Source: Tamarix chinensis
Taxonomy: Eukaryota > Streptophyta > Magnoliopsida > Caryophyllales > Tamaricaceae
DNA: 64,000 bases
Direction: 5' to 3'
NCBI GenBank assembly: GCA_030549775.1
Contig: CM060177.1
Location: forward strand, 87,143,236-87,207,235
The notes beneath the pieces were generated by a model. That model made no database searches, was not told the origin of the DNA, and saw only the letters and a list, made by a program, of their open reading frames with translations. Position 1 is the first letter of the stretch, and the number at the start of each line of letters is the position of its first letter. This document shows positions 1 to 12,185 of this stretch, in pieces. Made by a program: the position numbers and the translations under genes.

Positions 1-420
1 TACTTATCACTTTGCCATTTTACCCCATTTTACTCATAAAATTACCAAGTTATCCTCTTTTTATGCCAAATTACCAAAATACCCTTCTTCTTTATTGAAT
101 TACCACTTTATCCCTTTTACTCACAAAAATTACCAAAATACCCTTCTTCTTTATTAAATTACCATTTATCCTTCTTACTCACAAAATTACCAAAATACTC
201 TTCCTTTATGCCAAATTACCAAAATATCCTTCTTCTTTATTAAATTACCACTTTATCCCTTTTACTCATAAAAATTACCAAAATAACCTTCCTTTATGCC
301 AAATTACCAAAATACCCTTCTTATTTATTAAATTACCACTTTATCCCCTTTTCTCACAAAATTAGTAAAATACCCTTCCTTTATTCCAAATTTACTAAAA
401 TACCCTTACCATATAAAATA
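1..420. repeat. Degenerate AT-rich tandem array
   Basis: Repeated units of the type TTACCAAAATACCCTTCTT alternate with TTACCACTTTATCCCTTTT and ACTCACAAAA, giving a higher-order period of roughly 55-60 and 115 bases. The same kind of array sits in copies C (reverse orientation) and E, so it is a module of the element, not an independent satellite. Confidence 0.8.
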
Positions 421-2557
421 TTAATATACATGGTCCATATACATCATCCAACACCACCATCTATTATTATTTATTATTAATACTCATGATCCTACCACAC
501 ATACCTTTTGTACAAAGAAAATTACTAAAATGCTCCTAGAGTTCGTATTAACATTATCTATGCAACAAATAGCCACATTAGCATATTATGTCATACATAT
601 GTATTTAACATTGTCATTAGTAATAAGTCTCCTTCCTTAAACATTATTTCTACACATGATACATAAATTAACATGCTTTCCATTTCAACATCCAACACAT
701 GCTACAAGTCATAATATACTTAACATCACACAACATGCTCATAATCATATTAAAACCCCTAATGTAATAGCATACATATATCTACACATTTTAGTAGGGT
801 ATAATGGTTACCTTATTTATAGCAATAATTAAACCTTACCGGTACCCCGATTAAAGATTTGAGTTTTGATTAGTAAAAATCAATACCCAAAAATAATATC
901 AAAATTTAGCATATTAAAAGTAGAAAAATAAAGGAATAAATTTTATCAAAAGCTTAATTAATAAATACTAATATTAACTATTGTTATACCTCAAAATTAA
1001 CCAAAATTACTTAAGGAGATGCAACAGACTCATGCTGCATGCATAGGATAGAAGAGGTTAAGGGTCGAAGAGGGGGATGGGAGAAGGGAAGAGGGCTAGT
1101 TCGGGTAAGGGTTTTGGGGGTTGGGTTGAGGGCTTGTGAAGGGGAGTGAGGGTGGTGGTTGGGTCTAATGAGGGAGTAGAGATATAGGTGGTGGTTGGGG
1201 GGTCAAAGGTTAGTGGCTTAGGGTGGCTGAGGTGGTGGCTGCAGGGCTAGAAAAATGGGTGCAAGGATGGGCGTAAGAGAAGAAGGAAGGGAAAAGAAGA
1301 GAAGAAGGAAGGGAAAAGAAGAGAAGAAGGGAGGGCTATAGGGGGGATTTTGGCCAAGGGGAGGAAGAGTGGTGGTAGGGGTAGAGGTAGAGTGGTGGCT
1401 ATGGAGGTGGCGGAAGAGGGAGGAAGGCAGCGCATGGTGGTGGTGTAGGGTGGAGGCCGAGATGGGGGAGAGACAAAGAAAGGAGGATAAGGGTAGCTGT
1501 AGGGGAGTGTGGTGGTGACTTGGTGGTGCAGGGAGGTAGTAGGGTGCTAGGGGTGGTTGGTTGGGCGGTAGCAGCAATGGTTAGAGGCAATGAAGCAAAA
1601 ATAGGGGAGGAGGAGAATAGGGGAAGAAGGGAGAAATGGGAGATTGGTATAGGGAGAAGGAGGGCTCTAGTAGGGGAGAAAATGAGTAGAATAGAAGAAG
1701 AAAAGAAGAGGGAGGGGAGGCCTTTCTAGTCGCGTTAGGTGGAGGGTGTAGGGTTGGCAAGTGCATGGAATGCGGTGGTAGGGAGGAGAAGAAAAAGAGG
1801 GGGAAGGAGGGCATGCAAGGAGGGATATAGGGCTATGTTTGGCCCAAAAATGGAAGGAATGGGATGAGGGAGAGAGAGGGAAAGACATCCTACAATGGTA
1901 GGTCACAGGGGAGTTGCAGGCTGCCATGGCGTGCAACAGTCAAAGGAGAAGGAAGGAGGAGGGAAGTAGAAGAAAAAAAAGAAGAGGCATACCGGTTGGG
2001 TGGAGGAAAAAGAAAAGGAGAGCGCGAGGGAGAGAGGAGAAAAAAAATAAAGGTTGGGCTAGCCTAACTAGGGGAGGAAAGGAAAGAAAAGAAAGGTAGG
2101 TGGGCTATGAAATGAGAAAGGCCAAGCGTGAGGAAGGCAGGCCAATGGCCTGAAGGAAGAAGAAAAGAAGAAAATGAAAAATGAGGGAAAGAAAAAGAAA
2201 GGAAAATAAGAAAGAAAAAGGAAATAGGAAAAAGGGGAAAAATAAAATTAAAATAGTTTTTAAAATAAAGATATGTAATTATTTACATAGATAAATTAAT
2301 TTAATAATTTAATTTATTAAAATTTAAGATATTAGTTGAAAAGGATAATTTTAGTAAAATATGGGTTTAGAAAAATATTTGAATAAAATGAGTATGATAA
2401 AATAACAAAACATTTATTTTAATTTATTAAATATTCATATCTATTTTTTATACACCAAAAAGTCCATAAAGTAATTAAATTAATTAATTTAAAATTAAAT
2501 TATCCAATATGAGAATTAATTATTAAATTTCAGGTTTTAACATTTTGGGGTATTATA
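1..2557 (+). mobile_element. Giant LTR-like element, copy A (3' part)
   Basis: Its left end lies outside the window. The order of parts matches copy E at 30610-35591: an AT-rich array of TTACCAAAATACCC-like units, then a spacer, then a strongly purine-biased, GC-richer block (about 1030-2240), then an AT-rich tail ending near GGGGTATTATA, which corresponds to GGGGATTAC at the end of copy E. No coding capacity is credible: the reading frames in the purine block are low-complexity Pro/Ser/Leu or Lys/Arg/Glu frames. A CATGCTGCATGCAT segment at about 1031 may be a decayed form of the hairpin seen intact in copy C. Membership is by visual alignment; the end is accurate to a few bases. Confidence 0.65.
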
Positions 2558-4140
2558 TATGGTGTCCTCAACTTCATTCCCTTACCCTAGTTTAGACTCT
2601 AAAGTATCCTACCTCCACACACAACAACAATGACCATGGCAAAACCCTTCGAGAAACTAGCATTGTCACTACCTTTCTCTACACCCCTCAAACATTCCTA
2701 CACCACCACAATAACCTAGAAAACACTTGCTAGGCACCACCTCCACAACCACATGACCTTTAAGAATAAACAATACTGCCCATTGTAATATGCAATAGCT
2801 GCATCATTTAGTGGCTGATCTTCTCCCAATGTCATGAACTTTAGCCCACAATTATCACCATCTTCACCATTTTCCTTCATTTTTAGCCAACAACCAATGC
2901 TACTCAGCAGTCTAATGCCGAAAAAACTCAACAAGCAACTAGTAGTAATAGTGCAATAGTTGGCTTATGCCGAGTATTGAACAACAACGATACCCAACAA
3001 CACACACCAATGACACAACAAAGCATCATTTCAAACTCCCTAAAGTCCATTTGAATTGATTTTAAAATAGATCTATTTTTTTGTGATCTTAATTTTACTA
3101 TTGATTTTGTTGCCATTCTTAATGTTTTAGTTTCTATTTCTTATGAAATTGTATCCCTTTTTTAATATAATTTTTTAGTTTTAATATCTTATGAAATGGC
3201 ATTACTTCTTCTTTATATTTTCTCAAATTCAATGAAGCATTAAATCTTGAATCCCAGTATAGTTCATTTTTGTTCTATGGGAGTTTTTAATTAACTAGAG
3301 CTTAACTGATAGTTTGGTAGGGGAGGACATGAAGAGAGAGAAAATAGGGAAGGGGGAAGTTAATCATGAGCGGTTGTGGTAGGGAGGAGAGATGAGGTCA
3401 AGAGAGAGTGTTAAGGGGTGTTGTTTAACAAAAAACTTGGGGACATTTTAGATATTTTAGGTTAAGCCAAAAGAGGTATAATGGATGAAAAAAATGAAAA
3501 GAAAATGTTCTTTAGTGTATAGGGTAAAATCATCATTTAGAATATAATTTTTTTATAAAAAATTAATAAATATTTAATGACTAACATAAAATGAGGGTTA
3601 TTTGATGCGTAAAATTTATAATTTAAGGTTATCTTGTATATTTTTAAAAACTAGGGATTACATCATATATTTTATTTAAGCTTAAGATTATATTATATAT
3701 TTTTTCTTTATTATATTCAATATTTATTAAAATATTATTTTTCTATACAATACCTAGATTATTCCTGAGTAATCCACCTTAAAACATGTTTAATAGTTAC
3801 TACTCAATAAGTTGCTTAAACTGGATTTTAGTTAGAAAAAGAGAAGAAGAAAAATTCTTATGATGCTCCTATACTATTCCAACAAAAAATATCTTACAAT
3901 AATGATACAAACTCTAATATATTTTTCATACTCAATTAATTTTATCTCTCATAATTTAATATTTTAAGTTTATTATTATTTTATATACATATCTTATGTA
4001 ATAGCCCACTCCTTTCTCTTTTCCCTATATGACCGATAGCAAAAATTATTTATCCTCCCACCGATTTATCAGTTTGATACTCAAATGCCATTATTTCACA
4101 CTCTTTTTTAACTACTCCAATACTTTTCAATTATATGCCC
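2558..4140. other. Intergenic, no gene seen
   Basis: AT-rich DNA without a supported gene. The short frames on the - strand at 2716-3116 have no recognisable motif. A purine-rich patch at 3310-3430 resembles the purine block of the LTR-like family and may be a further decayed fragment. Confidence 0.5.
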
Positions 4141-4480
4141 TCTTGCGGGGCCTGAGTATTCTCCTACGATAGGCAAGTGTCACTAACACACAACACAAAA
4201 AGTGTCACTCACACAAGACGTATTCCTACTTGCCTAGCCGGGAAGGGCGGCACTCAAAGTTCGCCGCCCCAGAGAGCTGGACCTTTTAGGGTGTCAAATT
4301 GGCCGATGTCTAGTAGACGGTAGACATTAGGAAATTATTCTTGCGTTTCCTATTGGTTCTTCTAGGGACAGACAAGTCTTTTTGATGGGCCCAAACTTTG
4401 TTAGGCTGTGACACTGGTGGGGCAACATATCACTATGCTTCGCCTTATCCTATCTCAGAAGAGTCTATTCAGCGTGTCAA
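4141..4480. other. GC-richer island, possible organellar insertion
   Basis: About 340 bases with clearly higher GC than the flanks, starting near TCTTGCGGGGCCTGAG and ending near TCAGCGTGTC. It carries no open frame of note and no repeat other than two AAGTGTCACT-type copies near 4168 and 4200. The base texture resembles mitochondrial intergenic DNA, which suggests a nuclear insertion of organelle DNA (NUMT). I cannot assign an organellar gene, so this is inference. Confidence 0.25.
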
Positions 4481-4739
4481 AATTTGAACTTTTTTTCATT
4501 CCTCCATCGGTTTATGAGCAGTGGAAATTGAATACTCAAACTTGATTAATATACTATACTATAATACTACCAACAGTTTATGAATTATGAGTACCAACAG
4601 TTGTGCATTTAATAAAAGCGGATAATCCCAAAACTATATAATAAGATTAGTACGGCGTTATTAGATTGTTATTATCACTACTACTAACTATACTACACCA
4701 CTATTATAATGTACTAGCCGTTTCGAATCGACAGTGACG

Positions 4740-5553
4740 TACAGTCTTACAGATAAGAGGAGTGGAGCTCTAATGTATAATCCAGCATTTCTCTTTCTTC
4801 CTGCCAATGCGAGTCTGTTTCGCTTTTTCTTAGTGGGTTTTTTTCCAAAGATAATTAGGGTTCTCAATTTCATGCTTTTTGGACGTCCCTTTTTTTCTCT
4901 TTCTTTTCCTTTAAGATTCAATACCCATCAGCAATTGCTGCAGCTCAGATGATGATCTTTGTAGTTGGGATCTTCAGCCAGCTTGCTCCAGTGACTTGTA
5001 AGAATTCTTGCTCCCATATATATATTCTTCAATTTGCCTTTTCTTGCTCAGTTTGTGGGGAGTTTGTTGATTGGTTTCTGCTTGTTTTTTATGTCGCTTT
5101 TGCTTGTCATGTTTCTGAACTTAATGGATAACCGGTCCTGAATTGCCTCGTTGAGTGCCCCATCCAAATCTTTCTTTTGAGTTTGTAGTTTTAGGCTGAG
5201 AATTTCCTGTGCTTATAACCTTAGATTAGTGTGGTTGTAGTCGATTTCGCTTGAAATTGCTTGCGGGGTTTTCTTGCTACTTGGGTTTGATTAGTTAGCA
5301 GAATCAAAGCTGTTGTGTTTGGCATGTTCAGTGTGCCAATTCGTCCTACTTTTTGCTTTGAGAGTTAAAATTACAGTGTTTTTTTCTTCTTTCTTAGGTA
5401 GTTCCCTCTTCCTTTCTACATTGTTTAATTAGCTGTAATCCTGATTTCCATGCCCGAGTGCGACTTCGAATTCACCCCGACATTATCATATTTGTCTGTC
5501 GTTTTTAAGGATTTTGTTGCAGGATAGAAGATTCCGTTTCACTCGCATTCAAT
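4740..5553 (+). promoter_or_regulatory. Putative 5' leader of the SRF gene with a 5'UTR intron
   Basis: The stretch is pyrimidine-rich (TTTCTCTTTCTTCC, CCCTTTTTTTCTCTTTC), as plant leaders often are. A good donor CTT|GTAAGAATTC at 4997/4998 and acceptor TTTTGTTGCAG| at 5522/5523 define a leader intron of 525 bases ending 31 bases before the start codon at 5554. The transcription start is not determinable here; the region just upstream is AT-rich with weak TATA-like strings. An intron directly before the start codon is common in plant receptor kinase genes and often supports expression level. Confidence 0.55.
4949..4996 (+). CDS. Candidate 16-codon upstream ORF, stop created by splicing
   Basis: If the leader intron 4998-5522 is removed, an ATG at 4949 opens a 16-codon frame encoding MMIFVVGIFSQLAPVT. 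Its stop codon TGA is formed across the junction (T from 4997, GA from 5523-5524), so it ends just upstream of the main ATG at 5554. In unspliced RNA the frame reads on to about 5131. The peptide is hydrophobic and has no known relative that I recognise. Expression depends on a transcription start upstream of 4949, which the sequence does not prove. Confidence 0.3.
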
Positions 5554-8500
5554 ATGGGAAGTACCAGTTCTGGTGTTTGGCGTTGTTGGGCACTCGGCTT
5601 GTTTTTTGTGTCGACTGTGTCATTTTGTGGTGGATTCACTGACCCTCGTGATGGTAAAATTTTGCTGTTTACCTGATTACTTAATTTGGAGCTTTGATTC
5701 ATCGGTGGATATTATTACAATTTGTATATTCTTCATTGGCATTTTGAAATAATTATGCTAATGCTTTGTATCTCGTTCTTCAGTTGCTGCAATAAACAGC
5801 TTACATGCTGCCCTTGGTTCTCCTCCACTTCCTGGATGGATTCCTATTGGTGGAGACCCATGTATGGAAGCATGGCAAGGGGTACTCTGTGTCAATTCAA
5901 ACATTACTGGAATGTATGTATGTCAAAATTTTGCTCGACTATTTTCACCTTCTTTTCTGATAAAGCCCTCTGATTGGTTATACTGTTTTGCTTGGCAGAT
6001 CACTGAGTGGAGCTAATTTGGGTGGAGAATTGGGTACTAACCTTGACATGTTTTCTTCCATCATATCGATGTATGTACCATCTTTCTTTCTTCCCTTTAT
6101 TTTGGTTTTTGTATGTACCATCGCTCTTTCTTCCTTTTTGGCTGACAAGGGAATTTGTCTCCTGGTCTTCAACTGATATCAAAGGTCATTTGATTGGCTT
6201 GGTGTAATGCCAAGAGAATGTAGATTTAATTGGTTATAAGCATGAGTCACTTTACTTGCTTGTCGATTGTGGGGCTTGTAGTTTCATTGTAGGGTAGGTT
6301 GATCGTACTTTGGTCATTTTATTGTGCAGAGATCTGAGTGGCAATCACATTGGGGGGACCATCCCATCAAATTTACCTCCCACTATCAAAACATTGTATG
6401 TTTTCACTTGCTTCTCTTTATCTATGGTATCACTGAGCTTCATAATATGAGCAAACTGTGCTGACCATCAATGTTTCAGTTTTCTATCTGCTAATCAATT
6501 CACCGGAGGGATTCCAGTGGGGTTGTCCTCTTTAAGTCAGTTGACGGACTTGTAAGTTTACTAAATGAAGTTAGATTACTCTTACATGAGGAGGGAGAAT
6601 GAGAGTGTGTGTGAGAGCGAGATATATGCTCTAGCTAAGATTGATTACTCTTGATGCTGGGTCAGATCAGTGAATGCCAACAATTTAAGTGGACCGATTC
6701 CTGACACCTTTCAACAACTTACTGGATTGATAAACCTGTAAGCTTTCCCTCTATGTGCACTAGTTTTTCCTCCTGATATTTTATCTCATGGCTATGCACT
6801 TTCTCACTATCTGAACGTCTATGTGCTGCAGGGATTTGTCTGCGAACAATCTTACCGGCCCACTGCCCCCATCAATGGGAAATTTGACAGCCATAACAAC
6901 TCTGTAAGTGATTATCTACTTTTAAGTTTTCTTCATTATTCTTTATGCTTATAATAATTTTGGTATCTTCTTCTATGTTGCAGTCACCTGCAAGATAATA
7001 AACTTAGTGGGACTCTCAATGTTCTACAAGATCTTCCATTAATTGATCTGTAAGCCTCTTGGCTAATAGTTTATCCCATTTAACATAAAGAGTAACCTTT
7101 TTTTTCCTTATTGATGGAAACTTCTTTTTGTTTTACCTATTTCACAGAAATATAGAGAACAACCAGTTCTCTGGTCCCATACCACCCAAACTTCTCAGCA
7201 TGTCGAATTTCAGGTGAGACCTCATTTGTCTTACCTGAAGTGTCTAATACTTTTGCAGTCCTCTGTCATCTCACAGCTATCTTGAGAGTATATTTGTTAG
7301 TGCCTACATATCTCATAGTTGTCATGAAATTTTTTATGCATGCTCAGGATTCTCCTTTTCAACCCATTTGCTGTTTGCCTTGCAGAAGCACTGGAAATCC
7401 CTTTAACACTACGGTTCTTCCATCACCTCCTGCTTCAGCCCCAGCCTTATCTCCAAATTCATCCTTGCCTGGTGAACCATCTCCCAAAGAAACACCAAAG
7501 CAGCAAATATCTGTCAGCCCAACTTCGTCTGAAACAAAATCAACACATGGATCTTTGACAACTAAGACAACTTTATTAAGTGCACTTGTTGTGGTGTTTA
7601 TACTTGCAATCATTGGGTTTGGATTATGGCTTTGTTTTACAAGATTTTACAAGAAAAGGCATCTAGATGACAAGCTTATTGATGGGCATGAAAAGAGTGC
7701 ATCTGAAGGCATTTTTGGGAAGACCAAGTATACTGAATCCCTTCCACAAGCATATAGACAAATTGGAAGAGGTATGGAAGTATGCCTTTCCGGCATTGTA
7801 TTGTCTTTATTTTCTTCATATTGTGATGGATCTTTGAGTGGATGATTTTCTGGTTAACTGATGTTTGCAGCTTCCGAAGAGGCAGCAGCCAAACCACCGG
7901 ATGCAAGGATAGTAGATCATCCTCTGGATGTGAAAGGAATGTTAGTGGCTCCAAGAATTAAGGATAGCCGTGCTATAGACATGTCAGGGCCTACTATTGG
8001 TCCAAAATCATCACAAGCTAAACCACCATCACGGAAAGCTTCTATTGAGAAGGTAACGGTGAAACCAAATAAGCCCACAGACTTGAATATGATAGGACAA
8101 CCTCAAGTGGGAGTGAGCCGTCCAAGTTCTTCGAGGCCATTCACTGTGGCTGTGCTTCAACAATATACCAATAGCTTTTCTCAAGTAAATCTTATTGGGG
8201 AAGGCAATCTGGGTACTGTTTATAGGGCAGAACTTCCTGATGGAAAGGCAAGTTTTTTCTATCTTTTTTTTCTTTTTTTTTCTTTGGTTGATGTCTTTCT
8301 GTATTACACCTTCTACTGCTATTTGATTGCTGCTTAACTGCAATTTTGTTTTCAGCTTGCTGCAGTGAAGAAGCTAAACAGCAATTCTTCAGGAGAGTTG
8401 TCCGACAATGATTTTCTTCAGCTAGTGTCTTACATCTCGGAACTCCAACATCCAAATATTGTCAAGCTCATTGGTTATTGTATGGAGTACGGGCAAAGAC

Positions 8501-9555
8501 TGCTTGTTTACGAGTACTGCACCAATGGGACTGTTTTCGATGCTTTGCATTTTGACAATGAGGTTCATAAGAAGCTCTCGTGGAATGCTCGCATAAGAAT
8601 TGCTCTTGGTGCTGCAAAAGCCCTAGAGTGAGTTCATTTGATCAAAATAAGTTGGTCATGCAATGGAATGGTCAAGGCAATGCAGATATTTTCTTTCTAA
8701 TGTCCCTTTTTCTTTCTCTGGCATAGGTTTCTACATGAGACATGTCAACCTCCTGTTGTCCATAAATCCTTCTCATCAGCCAATATTCTCCTTGATAATG
8801 AAATGGTGGCGTGTGTCTCAGAATGTGGTTTGGCACCTCTACTGCCGGATTCTTGTCCCAGTGGTGACAGTGCTCCAGAGCTTGAGACAGGAAGTTATAC
8901 TCGAAAAAGCGATGTCTTCAGCTTTGGCATTGTGATGTTGGAGCTCCTCACCGGACGGAAGTCTTATGACAGGTTAGCAGTCAGCTGCTAAATCAATCCT
9001 GACCATGATTTAATTTGCAGACTGTAATCTTGCTATTTAAGTCATTGTTGCTACCTTGATTTATTCTTGAGACTCACTTACAGTTAATGTCATATTAATG
9101 TGAAAAAATGGCAGGTCAAGGCCTCGAGGGGAGCAGTTTCTAGTGAGGTGGGCAGTTCATCAGCTTCATGATATAGATGCATTATCGAAGATGGTTGATC
9201 CTTCACTAAAGGGAACATATCCTTCAAAATCCTTATCTCGTTTTGCAGATATCATCTCCCTTTGTGTCCAGGTACTGTTGTTTGCTGCTATGATCTTCCT
9301 TTTTATTTTTTGGATGCTTTGGATTTCAGATACCTCAAGATTGTCATAAGTTGGAGGAAAAATCAATTATTGGAAACCTACTTGTTGGTTTTGGATAATT
9401 TATTCTGTTCCTCGCTTTTAACAAGCCAGGCGCTGGATTGAGCTAAATTTGCTGCCTGTCTCTTTTATTGCCTGTCCCAGGCTGAGCCGGAATTTAGGCC
9501 TCCGATGTCAGAAATAGTCCGGAGCCTCCTACAAATGGCTGAGAACAAATCTTAG
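5554..9555 (+). CDS. SRF: STRUBBELIG-receptor-family LRR receptor-like pseudokinase, SRF1/2/3-like (15 coding exons)
   Basis: Exons: 5554-5653, 5784-5913, 5999-6070, 6330-6395, 6480-6551, 6666-6737, 6832-6903, 6984-7049, 7148-7213, 7386-7771, 7871-8247, 8356-8627, 8727-8972, 9115-9271, 9481-9555; 2229 nt, 742 aa, reading open throughout. Start [11 protein letters not shown] is followed by a hydrophobic signal peptide (about 10-27), the SRF N-terminal region with [14 protein letters not shown], then six to seven LRRs (about 75-238), a Pro/Ser-rich stretch, a TM helix (about 302-323), a basic juxtamembrane region and a kinase-like domain (about 458-738). Gly loop GEGNLG (477-482) and Lys498 are present, but HRD is H596-K-S and DFG is E616-C-G, so the family's pseudokinase character is clear. 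The segment between ECGL and APELETGSY is shorter than I expect for SRF1/3. Known of the family: plasma-membrane receptors in organ shape, cell-wall or growth signalling. All introns are GT-AG except one GC-AG. Family confident; exact paralogue not. Confidence 0.93.
8248..8355 (+). other. GC-AG intron in the SRF kinase domain
   Basis: The donor reads GGAAAG|GCAAGT and the acceptor TTTTCAG|CTTGC. No GT donor nearby keeps the frame ELPDGK-LAAVKKL, which is the expected join between the Gly loop and the conserved lysine. AG|GCAAGT is the classical consensus of the minority GC-AG intron class. Confidence 0.85.
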
Positions 9556-9900
9556 TTACCGAAGGAGTGCTGAGCTGGAAAATCAAGTCTAACTAGTGCA
9601 AGTATTGCTAGAGCCACAAGGTAGAACAACATTTGTTATCTGTGCACGCAGAAAGTTATTTGAGGCAAGAGGCTGGCCTCAAGGAGGGCTGGGTTGTGTT
9701 TGGTTTGGTTTGGGTGGGTTGTATTGAAATGCAGCTGTATAGTTAGCTTATTGAACTGATGGGAACAACCAGTTAGTGTAGGATGACATTGCAGTCTTGA
9801 ACCGAACCTTGGTCATGTATGATTTTGTGCTATGTAACCTAGTAATTATTTAGATTGTAAAATTTTGTACGTCAACTTTCGGCTGAAATGGATATGTATA
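9556..9900 (+). other. Probable 3'UTR of the SRF gene
   Basis: GT-rich, U-rich sequence following the TAG stop, with TTGTAAAATTTTGTACG-like A/T signals near 9855-9875. No canonical AATAAA is obvious, which is normal for plants, so the cleavage site is not fixed. Confidence 0.45.
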
Positions 9901-11687
9901 CGTATCGTTCATATCAGCGGGAAAGAATATGTTCAGCAGATGAGATGAGAAGATCGGACGTTTTGTTTGATTTTATAGCGACACATTTAGACTCCACGTA
10001 CGCTTTTTCTTGTTCTCATAAAATTTTGGCGTCTTTTAAATCTTTTTGGTAACAGACAAAATAAAAAAATGTTATTCATTCCATTTTTCTCAACTTCTGT
10101 ATTATAGGTGGTATGATAGCTTTAAATTAATACCAAATTATACTAATTGATGGACTGATTGCACAATGAAAATGTAACTATGCTACATCCGCCCCAATAA
10201 AGAGACTATAATTCCTGTTGTCATAATCAGATAATCCTCCTAATTCTTAGGTGTTACTCTAACAATATTATTATAATAAAAATATTTCAGTATAGTTTGG
10301 GTATTATATTCTTTTACACAATTTTATTAATAAGATGATTTATTGATTTTTATGCGACAATTTAGATGAAACAACATGTTGCATATGTTGATCGAATTAA
10401 CTTTAATTTGAACCAAGTTTTGGGTTATGTCCACATATAAACTAAGATTTGGGTTTGATTTTTTTGGATCAAATAATTTCATATTAGGTTAGTTTTGGTG
10501 TAAATTATTATAAAATTTATATCTGGTTAAATGTTAGATTTTTTTTTACTAAGGTTTTTTGAAAACAATTTATTTTAAATTGGATAAGTTCGGATGTATG
10601 TAGATTAGTTTTCTGAATAATTTGAGCCTTTCTAGATTTCATATAAAGATCAGTTCTAAAATTTTAAAATTAGGTATTTTAAGTTTATTTGGAGCGGGTC
10701 ATTTGGATTAGACTAGCTTTGCCAAGTCTAAATCCACCTCTATCATAAAGGCATCTCATTGACAAGCCATTTCATATACTTAAACCTAATTTGCCAGCTT
10801 TTCCCAAAGTATGTGTATATATTCTTCTATATCAGGACTTTTATCCCATTATTTAAGAAACTATGTCAAATTAGAAGGAATCACAAGATTCATCTTAGGT
10901 CTTTTGTTGAAATGCCAATTCTACATCTTATGCCTTTCACAATTCAGTCCCACTAGAGTTCCATATCATTAAAGAAGAAAATATTACGCCATTCTCACAT
11001 AGTATCAAACATCATGAAAATATGGCAATACAAAGCTTACCCTTGATTTTCATAGGTTCAGTCCATGATGATTTAACACTTGTTAAGCTAGAATAATGTA
11101 ACTTATATCCCATGGTGGGTAACAAGTCAACCCCAAGTTGCATTCACATTAACATCAAAATAATAAATTAGAAACAAATTCACTATGTTTCAAATATATT
11201 TTTATGAAAATAAAGTTGTTAGAATCATATGTAGAATCAATTGAGATTATTACAATTGAATCATGGAATTGGACCGTGAGATTGTAAGATCTAGAAATAC
11301 TACAAAAATATGATTATGATATACTTGTAAACTACAAAATCTCATAATTGAAGGTTAAAAATATTATAAAATTTATTTTTAAACTCTTTTGGTCACTATG
11401 CATGCAATTGAAACTAATTCTTAAACATTACAAAGTTGTAACTAAAAAGTAATACAAATTCTTAAAGTACATACATATAGAAAAAATTGGCACATGAACT
11501 ATGCATGCAATCAAAACTAATTTTACAAAAGAAAATAGAATGAATAATTATACACTAATTAATAGAAATTAATAAACAAATAACATCATAAATTTTATAT
11601 ATTTATTTTACTCTACATATAGAGTTTGAACTCTTTCTCACGTTTTTTTTTTCCGCTTCCAACAAATGGCTTCGTTGTAATATTATT
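9901..11687. other. AT-rich intergenic DNA
   Basis: No open frame, tRNA-like structure or element boundary that I can support. Confidence 0.6.
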
Positions 11688-12177
11688 TAGGGATGGCAAC
11701 AGGTGGGGGACGGATTGGTTACTCCTATCTGTTACTCAAACCCGATAAGAAAACCTATACCCATATTCGTATCCAAATCCAGCGGGTATTTTTTCCTCAT
11801 CCATATACATGTCCATATCCATTTAAATATCTATTGGATAAAATCCATCTGATTTCAAGTAAAACCCATTAAGTATAAAGTAAAAATCATTTAATGTTAG
11901 AATTATATACTTAGATTATTAAAATTTAATCATATCTTCACTTTTAACCTTAGAAAATATATTTAAGGTTATATAAATGAAGGTAAAAATGTAATTTTAT
12001 ATCAGGTAAATGGATGCGGGTATAGGTACGAATTTGAGGATCCCTTACCCATACCAAAACTTAGCAGATATATCTACCCTTCCTCTATACCTATATCTAT
12101 ATCTATTTATCCGTTTACACATCCAACGGATAAAACCTTTAGAGTTTCGGGTAAAACCCTTCTAACTGCCATCCCTA
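11688..12177. mobile_element. hAT-type MITE with intact TIRs and 8-bp TSD
   Basis: The element starts TAGGGATGGCAAC and ends TGCCATCCCTA, an 11-base inverted pair with one mismatch. It is flanked on both sides by the identical 8-bp direct repeat ATATTATT (11680-11687 and 12178-12185). An 8-bp duplication and TAGGGATGGCA ends are typical of a widespread plant non-autonomous hAT family whose interior is rich in GGGTA/TACCC and ATCCATAT strings, as seen here. At 490 bases it cannot encode a transposase. The intact TSD suggests it was not rearranged after insertion. Confidence 0.88.
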
Positions 12178-12185
12178 ATATTATT

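Noticed and set aside
2716..3116. Two short - strand frames as a gene fragment
   Set aside because: No recognisable motif, no splice support and AT-rich surroundings.
7240..7845. 201-codon + strand frame treated as a separate gene
   Set aside because: It reads through intron 9 into exon 10 of the SRF gene and past its donor at 7772.
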